This document shows positions 26,690 through 39,399 of a stretch of DNA of 64,000 nt, piece after piece. Positions within the stretch are counted from its first letter, which is position 1. Every line of letters starts with the position of its first letter. This DNA is from Phallus indusiatus (Eukaryota; Basidiomycota; Agaricomycetes; Phallales; Phallaceae). The position numbers were made by a program, and so were the translations under genes. Location: the NCBI GenBank assembly GCA_027605045.1, contig JAQFWX010000003.1, positions 2,170,001-2,234,000 on the forward strand. Direction: 5' to 3'. Under the pieces are notes generated by a model. That model saw nothing but the letters and a program-made list of their open reading frames with translations, had not been told where the DNA came from and made no database searches.

Positions 26690-27849
26690 AACATCGGAAT
26701 ATACTGCTTAGCTTTGCAATGAAGTATGCTTAACCAGTTTTACTGATCATCATACTTACCCTCTGTAGGATAACTTAATACACAAACAGTTAATAAATTC
26801 ACATACGGTTACAGGTGTGTCTGAAGAACTTGATAGCTCAATGTTACCTAATTTCTGGTAGACGCGGTACGAAGATCCCATGGAAAGATATTCTGGTGTC
26901 TTAGGGTACATCTTCCTTCTTGCAATAATTCAAACTGAGCCGATGAAACTTTCGCATAGTCTCGTAAGCTGGCGGATCATTCCATCACTCGGGATGTACT
27001 GATAATAAGTGTTCTTCAAACTCCAGTAGGATTCCTATAGTAGTCATGAATGCTACGTTCCTCGTTTTCCGGTCAAAATTATTGAAGATTGCAGCGAATA
27101 CAATTTCCGGAAAACATTCTACATATACATGAAACGACTGAAGACTGTCAGCGCACTGTCAAGCATCGGGATACCTGCTGAACAACCTTAAAAGTTTATC
27201 TGACTGACTGATCTCTCCTTTATAGGGCTACAAGGAAAGATTTTCTTAGTGTTGTTGCATTTGGTGTTTGGACGTCTGGAGATAAGAGCAATAGTTAGTG
27301 GACAAGGCTCGCGCTCGTCGTTCAAGAACCTCACTCATCCTGACCAAAAATGACACTTCCCTCATTTGCTTTCATTTTGCTGTTGAAGCGGTTTGTCTAT
27401 CTATGACGAAATTTTCGGGATCCTTATACTAAGTATAACGTATGGGAAAACAATGTACTACAGTTGATTTTCTGGATCTCTGAGACAAGTCGATATCCCG
27501 AATTCAATGCCCTGATGCTTTGTAGGTTAACTGTTGTTTATCATTGTCATTAATACATGTTCCGGTGATAGGTTCATCGATATTCCTTCTGAAACACTAC
27601 GAACTTGAAATTGGGTGAAGCGGAGTTTTATGGGCTTTGCCGAACACAAGCGGTCCCACAAATCGCGTCTAGAAGACGTTAGTTACAAAGCCGCTAGCTC
27701 CTTTTGACATCACGCAGTTCACAGCTAAAGTGTGGTTGTTCAGATGCTCGTCATCAGAAGTAAACACATGAATTTAGCTACGTGATTCTTGTCCAAGAAC
27801 GTCGATCTCTTCTACACCTATAACTAGAGAAACCGCCAACGTCGTTATA
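26690..27849. other. Intergenic, no supported gene
   Basis: About 1.16 kb; nothing recognisable apart from the expected promoter of the downstream oxidase gene. Confidence 0.5.
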
Positions 27850-30005
27850 ATGAAGCTGACCATGGCCCTTTTTCATTGGATATTATATCCAACTCTTCTT
27901 GACTACGTGTATCGTCCACCAAACTGCAAAACGCTTCCTGGCGATCCTGACTACCCGGATGAAACCGATTTGAAAAACTTCAACCAGTCCATTGATGGTC
28001 GTCTACTCAAAATCGTTCCTTCAGCTCAGTTTTGCAAAAATCTACCTGGGGGTGGCTGCTCAGATGCAGAATGGTTCAATGGAAATTTCAGGAAAACGAT
28101 TCCTGGAGCTATGTTGCAAGTACGTCAATTTTTCCCAGAACGGAAGCTGACGCTAAGAACTTCTTGTCCTTATTGAACTACAACTAGGTCAATTGGGAAC
28201 AGGTAATATAATATGTGTTTTTTTCTTTCTTTTAATGCAATTCAATTTTTCCAGGATTACACTGCCGACCCACCCTCGCTTTGCTTTCGAAATTCTACTA
28301 CATGTAGTCAGGGCAACGTCCCCGTATTGGGAGTCAATGCAACTACCCATGAACATATACAGGTGCTTATCAAAAAAACTAACTTCTCCTTTAAAAAATA
28401 ATTCAACACTTAATGCGTAGGCTGGTGTGTTGTTTGCTAAACGCCACAGCTTGAAAGTTGCGATCAAAGCTTCTGGACATGATTACCTAGGTCGATCAAC
28501 CTCCCGGGACTCGTTCTTACTATGGACTCGGTACCTGCAAAATGTTACTTTTCACGATAATTTCCAAGTAAACGGAGAAGATCTAGGAAGTGCAGTTACT
28601 GTCGGAAGTGGTGTTGATTTGCACACTTTGTACCGATTAACTAAAGAGAGGGGTAAGATATTTGTGGGTGGAACGGCAGCGGGTGTTGTTGCTTCGGGAG
28701 GCTACGTGCAAGGTGGTGGACATTCAGCTCTTTCTCCTTTATTCGGGTTGGCCGCCGATAATGCATTGCGTAAAATCCGTTCATTCACTTCCCACATCAG
28801 CATTTTTTTACTAATGTCGTATTCTCAGAATTCGACATTGTCGTAGCCGATGGGTCTTTTTTGACTGTGAACTCAATTTCACATCCAGACCGTGTGTATT
28901 CGAGAATTTATATTTCCCTAAACAATTCACCACATGATCGTAGTCTTCTGGGCTTTACGCGGTGGAGGAGCCGGCAGTTGGGGTGTCCTCATTAGTACAA
29001 CATTTCGCGTCTACCCCACCTTCGACGGGGTTCATCACTCAATACATGTAATACTCAACAGTTCAGAGCAAGTCGGTTTATTGGCTCAACTGCACGCACG
29101 TTACATATCTTCTTGGGATGTCTTTAAAGCCGGGCAATATTTTTACACAACGGGAACACCCCAATATGCCTGGCATATAGACACATTCTTTCCTCAAATA
29201 TCGATAGAAAATGCAACTAAAGCTATGCAGCCATTCGTCGATGAGATACACAGCCTGGGTTTCACGTCAACTACTTCGGCTGAATTAAGAAATGTCAACG
29301 AGTTACTTGGATCGCTAGAGACTGATCTGGGAGGGAGTCAAGTGATACTCGGATCTAGACTCATTCCGACGACTACATACGAATATTACCCTGCTCTCAT
29401 TGGTCACACATACACGAAGTTATACGACTCGGGGGTTTATAGGTAGCTCTTCTTCTTCTAATTACGCTGTGTTGCTAACGATCAGGTAGTATCCTTGGAC
29501 ATCTCGTCGCAGGAGGTAGGTTGTGTATGAACTTGATTCTTACGGATTGTACTGATTGGACACTTATATTCGGGTAGGCCAAGTCCACAAAAATCGCAAT
29601 ATCGACTCCGCCGTGAATCCTAGCTGGCGATACGCTAAAACACACGTTAGTGGACAGTTGACTAACATATGTACATATCTGATTCAAAATTGACGAAACT
29701 GCTTTTCATAGATTGTCGTCGTACGAGCATGGAATGAAACAACGTCACTCAAGGAAGTGGAACGCATCCAAAAAGATATGACGGAAAATCAAGTGCCTAT
29801 GTTAAAGCATCTCGCTGGTGGCCTGGACGGTGCATATTCAAATGAAGCGGACGTTCGTGAACCCAACTTCCAGAAAACATTTTTCGGACCAAATTACAAG
29901 AAATTACTTTCCGTTAAGAGAAATTATGATCCGGATGGCTTGTTTATCGTTCCGGCCGGGGTAGGGTCCGATTACTTTGACTCTAGGGGAGTTTGCAAGC
30001 TATAA
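27850..30005 (+). CDS. FAD-linked oxidase of the berberine bridge enzyme-like family
   Basis: Nine exons: 27850-28119, 28188-28202, 28255-28362, 28421-28769, 28829-28891, 28944-29442, 29490-29515, 29578-29645 and 29712-30005. They give 563 aa with every phase consistent; exon 2 is 15 nt and exon 7 is 26 nt. A hydrophobic N-terminus (MKLTMALFHWILYPTLL) suggests secretion. The PCMH-type FAD domain shows the His of KASGHDYLGRS (about residue 151), the usual 8-alpha-histidyl flavin link, then GGGHSALSPLFGLAADN. The C-terminal BBE motif is NYDPDGLFIVPAGVGSDYF. The Cys used for the second flavin bond in bicovalent members is not at the usual site, so the flavin is probably mono-covalent. Family members oxidise alcohols, sugars or alkaloid-like substrates with O2; the substrate here is unknown. 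It is convergent with the HAAO gene, 161 bp between stops. Confidence 0.9.
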
Positions 30006-30166
30006 TATAAATATGCCGTTCATTCTGATTCTGATATTGATACATTTACATATCTGTCGGTATTTTCCTCCATGTTCGAGGTTCGAAGCCGACACCTTTA
30101 TAAAGCACATCTTGCAAACCTGTTAATTGGAAATTCCCATAAATACGACCAATGTATACAACGTCG

Positions 30167-30861
30167 TTATTTCGGTTCAGCTACCGCGCCGCATGAACCA
30201 CATTTCCTTAACTCGGCATTGTTAATCCAATTGTTGATAAGAGGCTTAAGTTGTGTACCAAGATCTTCGCAATGAAAAGCCTCTTCGCGGATGATAACAG
30301 GAGAATCATGGTTCCCAGAACGACAGTACCATCTTAGTCGATCTAATCAATGTTCAGACTAATTAAGCTGAGTTTGACCAATTAAAGGGGACGAACCAAT
30401 CGACGCAGCCGGACGTTTGCGTTCCATGACTAGTCCGATCGTATTGGCAAATCTGACAGGATTGTGTGGTGTATTTGCTGTTCGAGATTGCGTTATTCCA
30501 TCATCCGAAAACATAATTTAGGGAACGTACGAGGAAGTAAAAACATCTCGCCTTCGTCGATGTGAATGTCCTTAAACTCTTCGCCGTCGACCACACGTAG
30601 GAGCATCTTTCCTTGATGCTGATAAAACCATTCCTGTAATAAAAAAGTGTTAAAAATCCAATCACGAGAGAATAGCTAAGCGATAACGAGAAGAACCTCG
30701 GTTTCATTAATATGATAATCATTCCGCTCATTTGGACCGCCGACGGCCATAACGATGAAATCATCTCCGGAGTAAAGACAATAGTTGTTCACTGGTGGCT
30801 TCAAAAGCTCTGAGTTTTCAGAAAGCCATTTACGAAAATTCAGAGGGGGTGAGAGAGGCAT
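30167..30861 (-). CDS. BNA1: 3-hydroxyanthranilate 3,4-dioxygenase
   Basis: Exons 30697-30861, 30531-30633, 30397-30477 and 30167-30342 give 174 aa, matching the fungal Bna1/HAAO length. The enzyme opens 3-hydroxyanthranilate to the precursor of quinolinate in the kynurenine route to NAD; it is an Fe(II) cupin and cytosolic. Family signatures are [20 protein letters not shown], then YHINETEEWFYQ with His50 and Glu56, and NTPHNPVRF with His94 as the third iron ligand. The C-terminus has [13 protein letters not shown] and KCGSCG; the second Cys pair of the rubredoxin-like site is present, but the first pair is CxxxNH rather than CxxC. The symbol follows yeast usage. The gene starts 257 bp from the divergent kinase gene. 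Confidence 0.95.
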
Positions 30862-31118
30862 CGTTAGTGGGATCAGTTACGACTAAACCTTAAGCGCTCG
30901 CCGCGTCACTGTAGCGTGAGCCCGCCCAAATCACTAAAGCGGCTGGATTATGTAAGAAAATACAGAACAGATGACGTAATAACGCACAACTCAGCTTTCT
31001 TTCTCTGGACTTGCTCTGGACGGGCTTTTGTTGATTGACCGACCCACGAGGCCCATAAAAAACATGTGAGGCTTAGTTTGCTTCTTTTCCGGAACTACAA
31101 ACCATCTCTCATTCTCTC

Positions 31119-33876
31119 ATGTCTCAGCGACCTTCAAGCGATCCCAGATTTCACCAACAAGGCCGTCCTCGGGCAGGACAGGGTCACTCACAAGGACAAC
31201 AACAAGCCACGCACCGGCAGCCACCACCGCAACAACGTCAGCATTTACAAGTACCGCAGTCGACAGAGATTCAAGGAATGCCTCAATTCAGAGTCAACGT
31301 TCAACACCCAGACGAGGTTCCGGCACTTCAGAGTCAAGAGCAAGGGATGCACGAATTTCCTGCTGTTGAACCGGGAAGCGGTGAACTGATTACTGTTCGA
31401 CGCGAAATCCCTCAAACAGAACGCGACAAAGACTCCGAGATAATATCGATGTTAAACCTAGCAAATCTCACTCCACAAAACGCTCATCTTCTTCTTGCAG
31501 CAATCGTTGACAGCGCTGAGGACGCGCTGAACCAAGAATATCGTGATCTCCCTAAAGCACGCAATTTGTTAAACAAATATCCCGGAATTTATCGTTTATT
31601 AGATGCCGATTGGAAAAATCACGACTTTAGCAACACCCGTCGTTTAGGTATACATATATTTCATAGCCCGAATCAACAACATTTACTAACTAAAAGTCCT
31701 CAGCGGTGCTGCAGAAGATTGACGCCCACACACTAGCATTGGCAACACTCGAATCTCGTCACAATCCAGTCTATCCTCTGCTTCTCCTCAGAGTGTCCGC
31801 CTTGAATCAATGGAAAGCAAATGACATCCAACTCAACAACTGTATCATGTATTCTCGCGAAAATGACATCGCCAACTTGAATTCAAGGATACCCGCTCTA
31901 GCGGCCTTACGCCAGTTTCTAAATGATCTACCTACCCGTCGACCATATTCTGTGATTGTTCATGTTCACTTTTTTTCCCAAATTATTAATTTATTGTTTA
32001 TTAACAGAATCGCGACAGAACTGAGGAATTGCAATTAGCCAGGGCTCGTTATCAAGGTCGATTTGACAGCGTATTCGTCTACACATCAGATCAGGTCGAA
32101 CATGATCAACGAGAATACTTGTCCTTTTTTGTCCTTAATCGCACTTTTCTCACTGATTCTATTTCGGCGGATCAAGATGCTTCCAATTTCAAAGCTGCTA
32201 TTTTTTGTCATTTCTTTGTACACACACCTTTTCTTTATATCCGGAATCCTCGTTTGAGTTATAAACAGTGTGTTTTCACTAATTCTGTTATCATTTGTCA
32301 ATTATCTGAATGTCTCTCTTAGAGATCAATCGTGGAATTTCCCTATTTTCTTGAAGAGCGTGGAGGGCGAGGATATTACAGTCAAGTATACTCCGAAAAG
32401 CGACTGGTCTGTGATGGACAAGAGAATTTTATGTCCGCTTGTTATATCGGAGGTTGTTTCTCAGAAAAACGAAGAGGATAAGCAACGGATGCTCATGCAA
32501 GCTATCGCGGCGGTTCGTATCGGGCAACATTTCACCGATCCAGATGTCGAGTTCCAGAAGTGGTTTTTCATGGTCGCGATTTACCTCACTGCGGAACTTA
32601 AGGCACAAAGATATATCCTGGTTTCCGAAGGTGGATCAGATCCAAAAATAAAATGACACTCATTTTAACGCTTAACGTGTAGTCATGAATAGTCAACACC
32701 TTTTTTCTTCATAGGTCCACATTGCCTTGAAGACTTTTAACTTGAAGAACAACGGCGAAGCGAATCAATTTTTCCTAGAGATGCTCAACATCAGAGACAA
32801 GGCTGTTCGCATGTCCGAGAATTTCAGAATAGAGGACGAACTTGAAAGAACGTTGCTCTCACTGGCTGAGGATGCGAAGAATCTCAAATCTCTCCATTCA
32901 AAGGACGGACGGGCTAGTAGAGGAAACAACTCTGAGGATGGCGGACAAAACAACAATTTTAATTCATCGAACAACAATGCAAACACCGGCGCGCGCAACA
33001 GAGGTTTCGACGAAGGATACGGACACGAGGATGGTGTATTCCAAGCGCCCGAACTTCGAAATGAACTAGACAAACTGGGATATGAGATTTTATATACCTC
33101 TTATTTCGTAATATCTATCTATCTTTCAACTTGACTATAGAACTAATCTCAGTTTACATTCGTAGAATCCTAATCTCGCTGTTGTGCAGCCGAAGAACAA
33201 TCCGGATACGAAACACTACGTGAAATTCATCCCGGAGTACTCGAAAGAACTGCAGATAATCACATACCTAAATAAGCTGAAACCGCCTTCAAGTTATATC
33301 ATTCGGCCGATTGGATCTTCCACATTCCGGGGCGGTTCATTGATGGCTATGCTTGGAGCGGGAAGGTGGATGAATAATATCAAGGACTTGGCCGTTCATT
33401 TGCCGGATCTGGTTCTACAATTATTAAAAGGTGTTGAATTTCTCCATAAAAACCTTGTTGCGCATTTAGATTTGAAACCCGAAAATCTTCTCACCTCGAC
33501 AACGGACCCAAGCAACCCGAAGCTGACGATTATTGACTTCAGCTGCGCTGTGCGTGTGGCAAGTCACTCAACTCTTATAACTGGCGTATTGGGTACAAAT
33601 GGATATATGGCTCCTGAAATTGGGTCGGGTCCGTATAATCCGTTTAAAGCAGATTTGTGGAGTTTCGGGGTGGTGCTGAAACAATTATGCGAGGCGGCTG
33701 GATCTGAGTTTTCTCAACGGTCTCTGATACTTATGATTGCCGGTCAATTAATGCAGCGGAATCCCGATCTCAGGCCTAATTTGTCAGAAATTCTGCAGTG
33801 GACCGTTGAGACCACTGGTGAAGGAGATAATGGCGATGTGCATGAACTTCCGTATGTGTTATGCATGATTTTTTGA
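31119..33876 (+). CDS. Divergent protein kinase with long N-terminal region
   Basis: Best model: 31119-31647, 31704-31951, 32008-32267, 32323-32620, 32715-33107 and 33166-33876, 812 aa. The joints at 32267/32323 and 32620/32715 are the least certain. The start MSQRPSSDPRFHQQ opens a Gln-rich disordered segment. The C-terminal kinase domain has a putative lysine in YVKFIPEYSKEL, catalytic loop HLDLKPENLL, metal-binding DFS (IIDFSCAV), APE (YMAPEIG) and DLWSFGVVLKQL. HLD replaces HRD and DFS replaces DFG. Asp, Lys and Asn of the loop are kept, so activity is possible. I see no canonical glycine-rich loop just before the lysine; a GGRGYYSQVY string at about 32361-32390 is in another frame. Probably a fungal lineage-specific Ser/Thr kinase. 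Confidence 0.7.
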
Positions 33877-34993
33877 GACTCTTCTAAAAGGCGGTTCGCT
33901 AGTCTTTTCCCAATCAAACCCGAAGCCGTTTACGTTTTTTGACAGATTGTATTTTACTAAAACATCGTTTTGTTCCGATCACACACTCTTCCATGGTCTT
34001 TAATCGAATGATTCGTCTAGAACAAGTTTCATATATTTTCAGGACTCGGGTGTTTCTGTAAAGTAGAAGACATTAGGCTCTGACGCGCAGGATGGGATGG
34101 GTGGAAAAAGACCGCTCAAGTCTATTATGCATGACTAGACAGATTATATAGTCCGACGCTGAAACTCCATGTTCAGTCCTGTGTGCTGTTTTGATTTCCG
34201 GCCCAGAAGTTGGCATGTCAGCGCAGTAAGTATTACTACTCGTATGGTTACTTTATTATTTGTTAATTTGTGATGTATAGATTAGAAAGACATTCTTACC
34301 TGTAGTACTACATTTGGGCTATTGACAGCACCTCAATACAACATCGACCTTCAACATTCAGTAACCAAAGGGATGCGAGATGTACCATGCTTCAATAGAA
34401 ATGTCTGTGGTATTTTTTTTTATCCTGAGCCTAATTTAGTGGGAGGCGCACCGAAAGAAACAACCACCTGCACAAACCGATATATCTACATTTCGATGCG
34501 ATTTATTAGTGGATCATGCTGACGCCGCCGACGTCGAACGATGTCCACCGAGCCTTCCGAAGGTCAAGGCAAATATTGATCTGACAGAATGTATTAGGTC
34601 TTCCTGCAACGACCCCCGCCAAAATCCAAAATCTTTTCTTCGTGGTAAAATAACTGAACGTGCACAGCAAATCTATTCCCCTTCCGGTCCGGATGGCACT
34701 TCACAATGATTCTTTCCACAATTCATCGGAGTTTTAGCTAATTGAATCTTTCGAAGCAGATTTCTACACAGGTTCTTTTGTTCTCCCAGAATTGTCACCC
34801 ACTCTCAAATTACCAGATTGGTTGTTGGGAGATCACACGAAGTTGTGATCTATTTTTGAATTGCCATATACACAGGTTGATAACACGAGGTAATTGTGAC
34901 ATTCCACCGTTTAATAACTTCTTGTAGCAACGTTAACAGCATCCCCAGCCTCTCAACCTAAAACCCCACATCGCAAGTGACGGTCTCCCTTAC
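33877..34993. other. Intergenic between kinase and DUF6535 genes
   Basis: About 1.1 kb with short unsupported open frames. The last part is the left end of the 147-bp tandem duplication that continues into the next gene. Confidence 0.45.
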
Positions 34994-35234
34994 ATGTCCG
35001 ACGAAACGGCGAGCTTGAACAAAATCGAAATGTATGCTATACGTAGTGTCAGCCTTCCAAATTTCAAGGCTCAAAACGACTTGGAATCCCCCCATCCTCT
35101 CAATCTAAAACCACATATCACAAGTGACGGTCTCCCTTACATGTCCGACGAAACGGCGAGCTTGAACAAAATCGAAATGCATGCTATACGTAGTGTCAGC
35201 CTTCCAAATTTCAAGACTCAAAACGACTTGGAAT
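34941..35234 (+). repeat. 147-bp tandem duplication, two copies
   Basis: Two near-identical units with a period of 147 bp (49 codons); equivalent ATG codons lie at 34994 and 35141. Differences are scattered substitutions. The duplication covers the start region of the DUF6535 gene, so the predicted protein begins with two copies of MSDETASLNKIEM...LPNFK. The period is a multiple of three, so the frame is kept. Confidence 0.9.
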
Positions 35235-38200
35235 CTGAAGCTGGAGGCGGCGAAATCTCTGGGAGTGTCAAATCGGATAAGCAGCACCACCCGGATGCTC
35301 ATATTGATGATGGTTCGAGCGACCGAGACCAAGATGAAGGAACTGATGCGTCCATTACCGACAGTTCTGAATCTTCAACAAACGACGAGTCAGTTTCCTT
35401 GAACGAGGAGGAAAGCGAGCATTCTCAGGCTGAGGGTGGAGGGACCGATGAGAATATGGAAAGATTGGTAGGCCTCTTCCGTGAATTTCTAGGTTAGTTT
35501 CTCGTTTTGAGGTTCAGATGAAAATATCTCTGGCGCTGACACTGCATTTAACTTGTAGAGGCTGCATCTAATCCAGGTCCGGAAACGTCCAATAACAAGT
35601 CTAATCCCCCGTACACTCAACGAAACGCGCCAGCACGCAAGAGGCTCTTCGGGTTGAAAAAGGGATTATCGCCAGATGTTGGTTGTGAGTGTTTCTTAAG
35701 TAACTCGTTGTCATCCGTGCAATTTTAACATCTCTCCCTATAAGCAAATAATCGATATGTCTACGAACAAAAATATCCACGAGATGAATTCGGGAAAGAG
35801 ACAGCGGCTAACGCTCGGATTTGGTTGACTTACCTTGACGAAGCCGAGGCATTTGATCGCGAGAGAGTAGAAGGATGGAAAGAGACGGTTGATGTTCTCC
35901 TAGTTTTTGTAGGCAGAAGTTTGTTTGTTATTATGCCTTTCAAGACTTAAATATCTCTCATGTCAGGCTGGTCTCTTTTCTGGCGTTATAACAACTTTCA
36001 TTTCACAGGCTTCCACAAGCCTTCAGCAAGATAACACACAAGTTACCGCGTCATTACAATTCGAAACCGTCCAAATACTCAGGGCACAGTTCAGTGGGCT
36101 ACCTATAAGCAATGTACCCTCCTCAAAGATAACCCCTAGTTCACCATTCGCACCGTCAACAAATGCATCCTTGGTGAACGGTCTATGGTTCACCAGTCTG
36201 GCGATTACGCTATCTACAGCACTGTTTGCTGTTCTGGCTAAACAATGGTTGTATTATTACGTGGCTTCGTTTTCCGGAACACCAAATGAAAAAGTGAGGG
36301 CGAGGCAATTACGGTTCAACGGTTTCGAACAGTGGAAGGTCGCAGCGATCGTCGACCTCCTCCCTATCCTCCTTCATCTCGCTGTCGGACTGTTCCTCAC
36401 GGGGATTATGATATTACTGTTTCCACTGGATGCTCGTATCGCCTGGACCATTGTGGTGATTACGGGAATCACTTTTACTCTATATTTTGTCTCGGTGATA
36501 TTACCCATTCGGTATCCAGAATGCCCGTACACAACCTCTTTGACGATTTACGCTGGAATCCTTTTTTTCGTTCTGCGAGAAATTCTTCGTTGGGCTAGCA
36601 TAATCTTTGATAAAAGCTCCCGGGCTGTCTGGGGAAAAGCGAATGTTCAAGCTCGGCATACAATTCAGCATCTCATTCACTATACCTTGGGTGTCTTCCG
36701 ACGTCTTTTCATGCTCATCTCGAAGTTGGGTGGTGACATTTGTCGCGATCTTGGAAGACATCTGCCTAGAATATTCTCTCGCGATCTTGGAAGACATCTG
36801 CCTAGAATATTCTCTGGGGGATTCCCGAAATTCACAAAGTGGAGAGAAGAGAATATAAAACGAGCTGTCTCAAATGCGACTTTTCTCGATTTCCAGGCGG
36901 TCAAATGGCTTTACACGGCTTCGGCTGATAGGAGTGTCCATCGGATTATTGCTCGATCTGTAGCTGTCCACCCAACTCTCGCCGAACACTTCAAAGAGGC
37001 TAACAGTGCACTCTCTCGTACTCTTGAAGTCAGCGAGACAAATGTCCAGGATCTGCGTTATGGGCTTTGTCTGGATCTCTTGAGTAGAGGCAAATATCAC
37101 TGGCATCTACTCCATGATCATGTGGCCGAAAGTGAGCTGGAGGAAGGAGAGTGTAAAACCTATCTTCGCCTTCCGATGGTACATTTCAATCACGACACCT
37201 GGGCCGAAATGAATTGGCTTCCCGGTTTCTTGTGGAGATACGATCAAATAGCCCTCGACCATTTAATCACCGGCGGTGATTCTGTCAAGCTCCCGCTAGC
37301 CATGTGGTGTTTCCTCCTAAAACAGATATCATCGTATCAGGATGAGAGAATGGCTGCGCATATACTCAAGCCTCAGGGGTCGGGTTCGAATCTCTTCCAT
37401 TATAGATTTGATCCCACTCGTGAACTCGTAGATAGCGCGGGGTTAGTATCCTTCGGTAGTGACGAGTTGGGATGGTGGAAATTTGAACACTTCTTTGATT
37501 TATTCAAACTTGGCAAACCTGACTTTTCCTCAGAAACCAAATCCTATGCAACACGCTATCGTCTCCTTGTCACCGTCTACCGCCAACTTACCTCCGACGA
37601 ACCGTTTATTACCAACAAAGAAGAGAGACAGAAGTCATTGGAAAATCTGTTTGACAGCTTGTATCGTTTCTCCACTGTACCCAGGAAACCCGAATACCAT
37701 TTCACTTTCTTCAAAGAGATTCTCTGCGTGGACTCATTCTGGTCCGAGTCTATGACGGATGATGCCAGAGAGAAGGCAGCAGAGTACCTGGACTGGGTTA
37801 GCGCCAAAGAGGCTGCCTTATTTCCTTATACGGATTATGACGAGCTCTCTCTCATATATCAATGGTGTTCACAAGATCTCTACGAAGACTTATCAAATCG
37901 TACATCTCCCATTTTTACAGTCTTGCTCCTGTCACAGAACCGCCACCATTTATCCACAATCATCTCGAATGACCCCAAAGCCGCGTCCAACTTATCAACC
38001 TGTCTTCGAAACTTGGGGAATTGTTACGATCCGAGCAAACAGGGCAAGGTCATATACCCACTCTTAATGGATCTCCTCAAGTCTGCGAAGATGCCTCTGT
38101 TCACTCATTTCTACAACTCGTCCGTGCTCTGCCGACTATGGGAACTGATTGTGAGGTTCAGACAGGATCCGAAACAATTTTTTCTCCTTGTGAAATCGAA

Positions 38201-38537
38201 ACTTGACAGAAAACAGTTGGATGGGCTGTTTACTGCCATGAAAGATCGAGAACGGCTCAACTCGACGGACCCGACCTTCTATTTCGATGATGACGAAGAA
38301 AGGGAAGACTTTGATCGTCGGTTGCTGCCGTCTTTATCCGTGTTTGGACAAATCATAGGTCGGTCCGAGGAACCATCTCCGCCCTCAGGTGCAATGCTGG
38401 ACAACGATCATGACAATGAAGAGCGTGCACAGGTGCCTGGTCCGAATCAGGTATTTCTTCCCAACGGTTTATTATCATCAGACTGCATGCTAAGAGATAA
38501 TATGTACACAGCGGCAAGTCTTTCACACCGTAGCTGA
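34994..38537 (+). CDS. DUF6535-domain multi-pass membrane protein
   Basis: Four exons, 34994-35492, 35559-35684, 35745-35908 and 35967-38537, give 1119 aa. The N-terminus (1-165) is acidic and duplicated. The DUF6535 signature follows: ARIWLTYLDEAEAFDRERVE, GWKETVDVLLVF and, after an intron, AGLFSGVITTFISQAS. About four hydrophobic segments come next (VNGLWFTSLAITLSTALFAV, AIVDLLPILLHLAVGLFLTG, WTIVVITGITFTLYFVSVIL, LTIYAGILFFVL). The remaining ~800 residues are soluble and probably helical, without known motifs. A perfect 36-bp duplication gives two copies of RDLGRHLPRIFS just after the membrane part. The family is expanded in Agaricomycetes and has no known function. If the second ATG at 35141 is used, the first repeat is untranslated. 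Confidence 0.82.
36744..36815 (+). repeat. 36-bp perfect tandem duplication inside the DUF6535 gene
   Basis: Units 36744-36779 and 36780-36815 are identical and encode two copies of RDLGRHLPRIFS. In frame; a recent slippage or unequal exchange. Confidence 0.92.
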
Positions 38538-38762
38538 TTGGACGAGAAAAGCGTTCGGATACGTGTGGTCAAAGCTACTCGCCAAATAATGAATACTATT
38601 CGTGAACTGGGGTGTGCGTATAGAGAGGTATTTTATGGGGAAAGTCGCGTCAAGTGTACTGTGTATTATTAGAGGAACTTTGGGCTATTCGTTGAGAGCA
38701 TACAGTCGTACTACTTTGTGGCTCGGATCGCTGGGAATATATGTATATATATCTTCACAATA

Positions 38763-39374
38763 TTATTGACTTCCATCCACCCATTCAGAAACATGGGATA
38801 ACACAACATGATTCGCACGTTCGACAATAACCGGGAGATCTGAAACTGTACATCCTGCGAAGGATGCCTCGATCGTTTTACTCCGATAGTGTAATTTCGT
38901 CGTTTTCAAAACTTTTGCAAGTATATTTTGGGAGATGGGAGTAAGCAATCCGTGGGGTTCGTAAGAGAAAATAATGCAATGACGGCGGATAAATTGTTTG
39001 CATACGGACATTCTTAAATGTATAATCTTCACCAAGAGCGTCGAAAGATCTGTCAAGACATGACAGGATTGACTCAACGGGTAGAACAATATCGACGTTT
39101 ATTGGAGAGTGCGAGACTGGTCGTGAACGCTGGGTCAAGAAAATGGCCGGTAGCGGCGAATTAGGAACGTAAGAAATACTTACTGTCAATAATTAGAGAT
39201 AGTGACTAAAAAGTACGCATCATGTTTCCCAAAATAAAAACGAGATATTCCGCCTGGTGTAACTACGGAAATCCCATTTGGCCTTTGTTTGCCCGCGCTG
39301 AACCCGTCTCCAAAGATCTTGGTAAGTGATGTTGAGAATGAAATAAATGGTGCTTTCATTAAGTACGCGTACAT
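38763..39374 (-). other. Possible spliced minus-strand gene, unresolved
   Basis: Three overlapping minus-strand open frames look partly protein-like: one at 39186-39374 (MKAPFISFSTSLTKIFGDGF...), one at 38878-39189 (SHSPINVDIVLPVES...) and one at 38763-39089 ending TVSDLPVIVERANHVVLSH before a TAA. A good donor (GTAAGT) lies near 39183. I could not find a full set of junctions joining them in one frame and do not recognise a family. It may be a small gene or its remnant. Confidence 0.35.
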
Positions 39375-39399
39375 ACCTACCTAGCAGCTGATTAGACGT

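Noticed and set aside
32330..32480. Glycine-rich loop GGRGYYSQVY of the kinase
   Set aside because: It is in the frame that stops at 32479; the overlapping frame is long, runs on towards the next exon and has better coding character.
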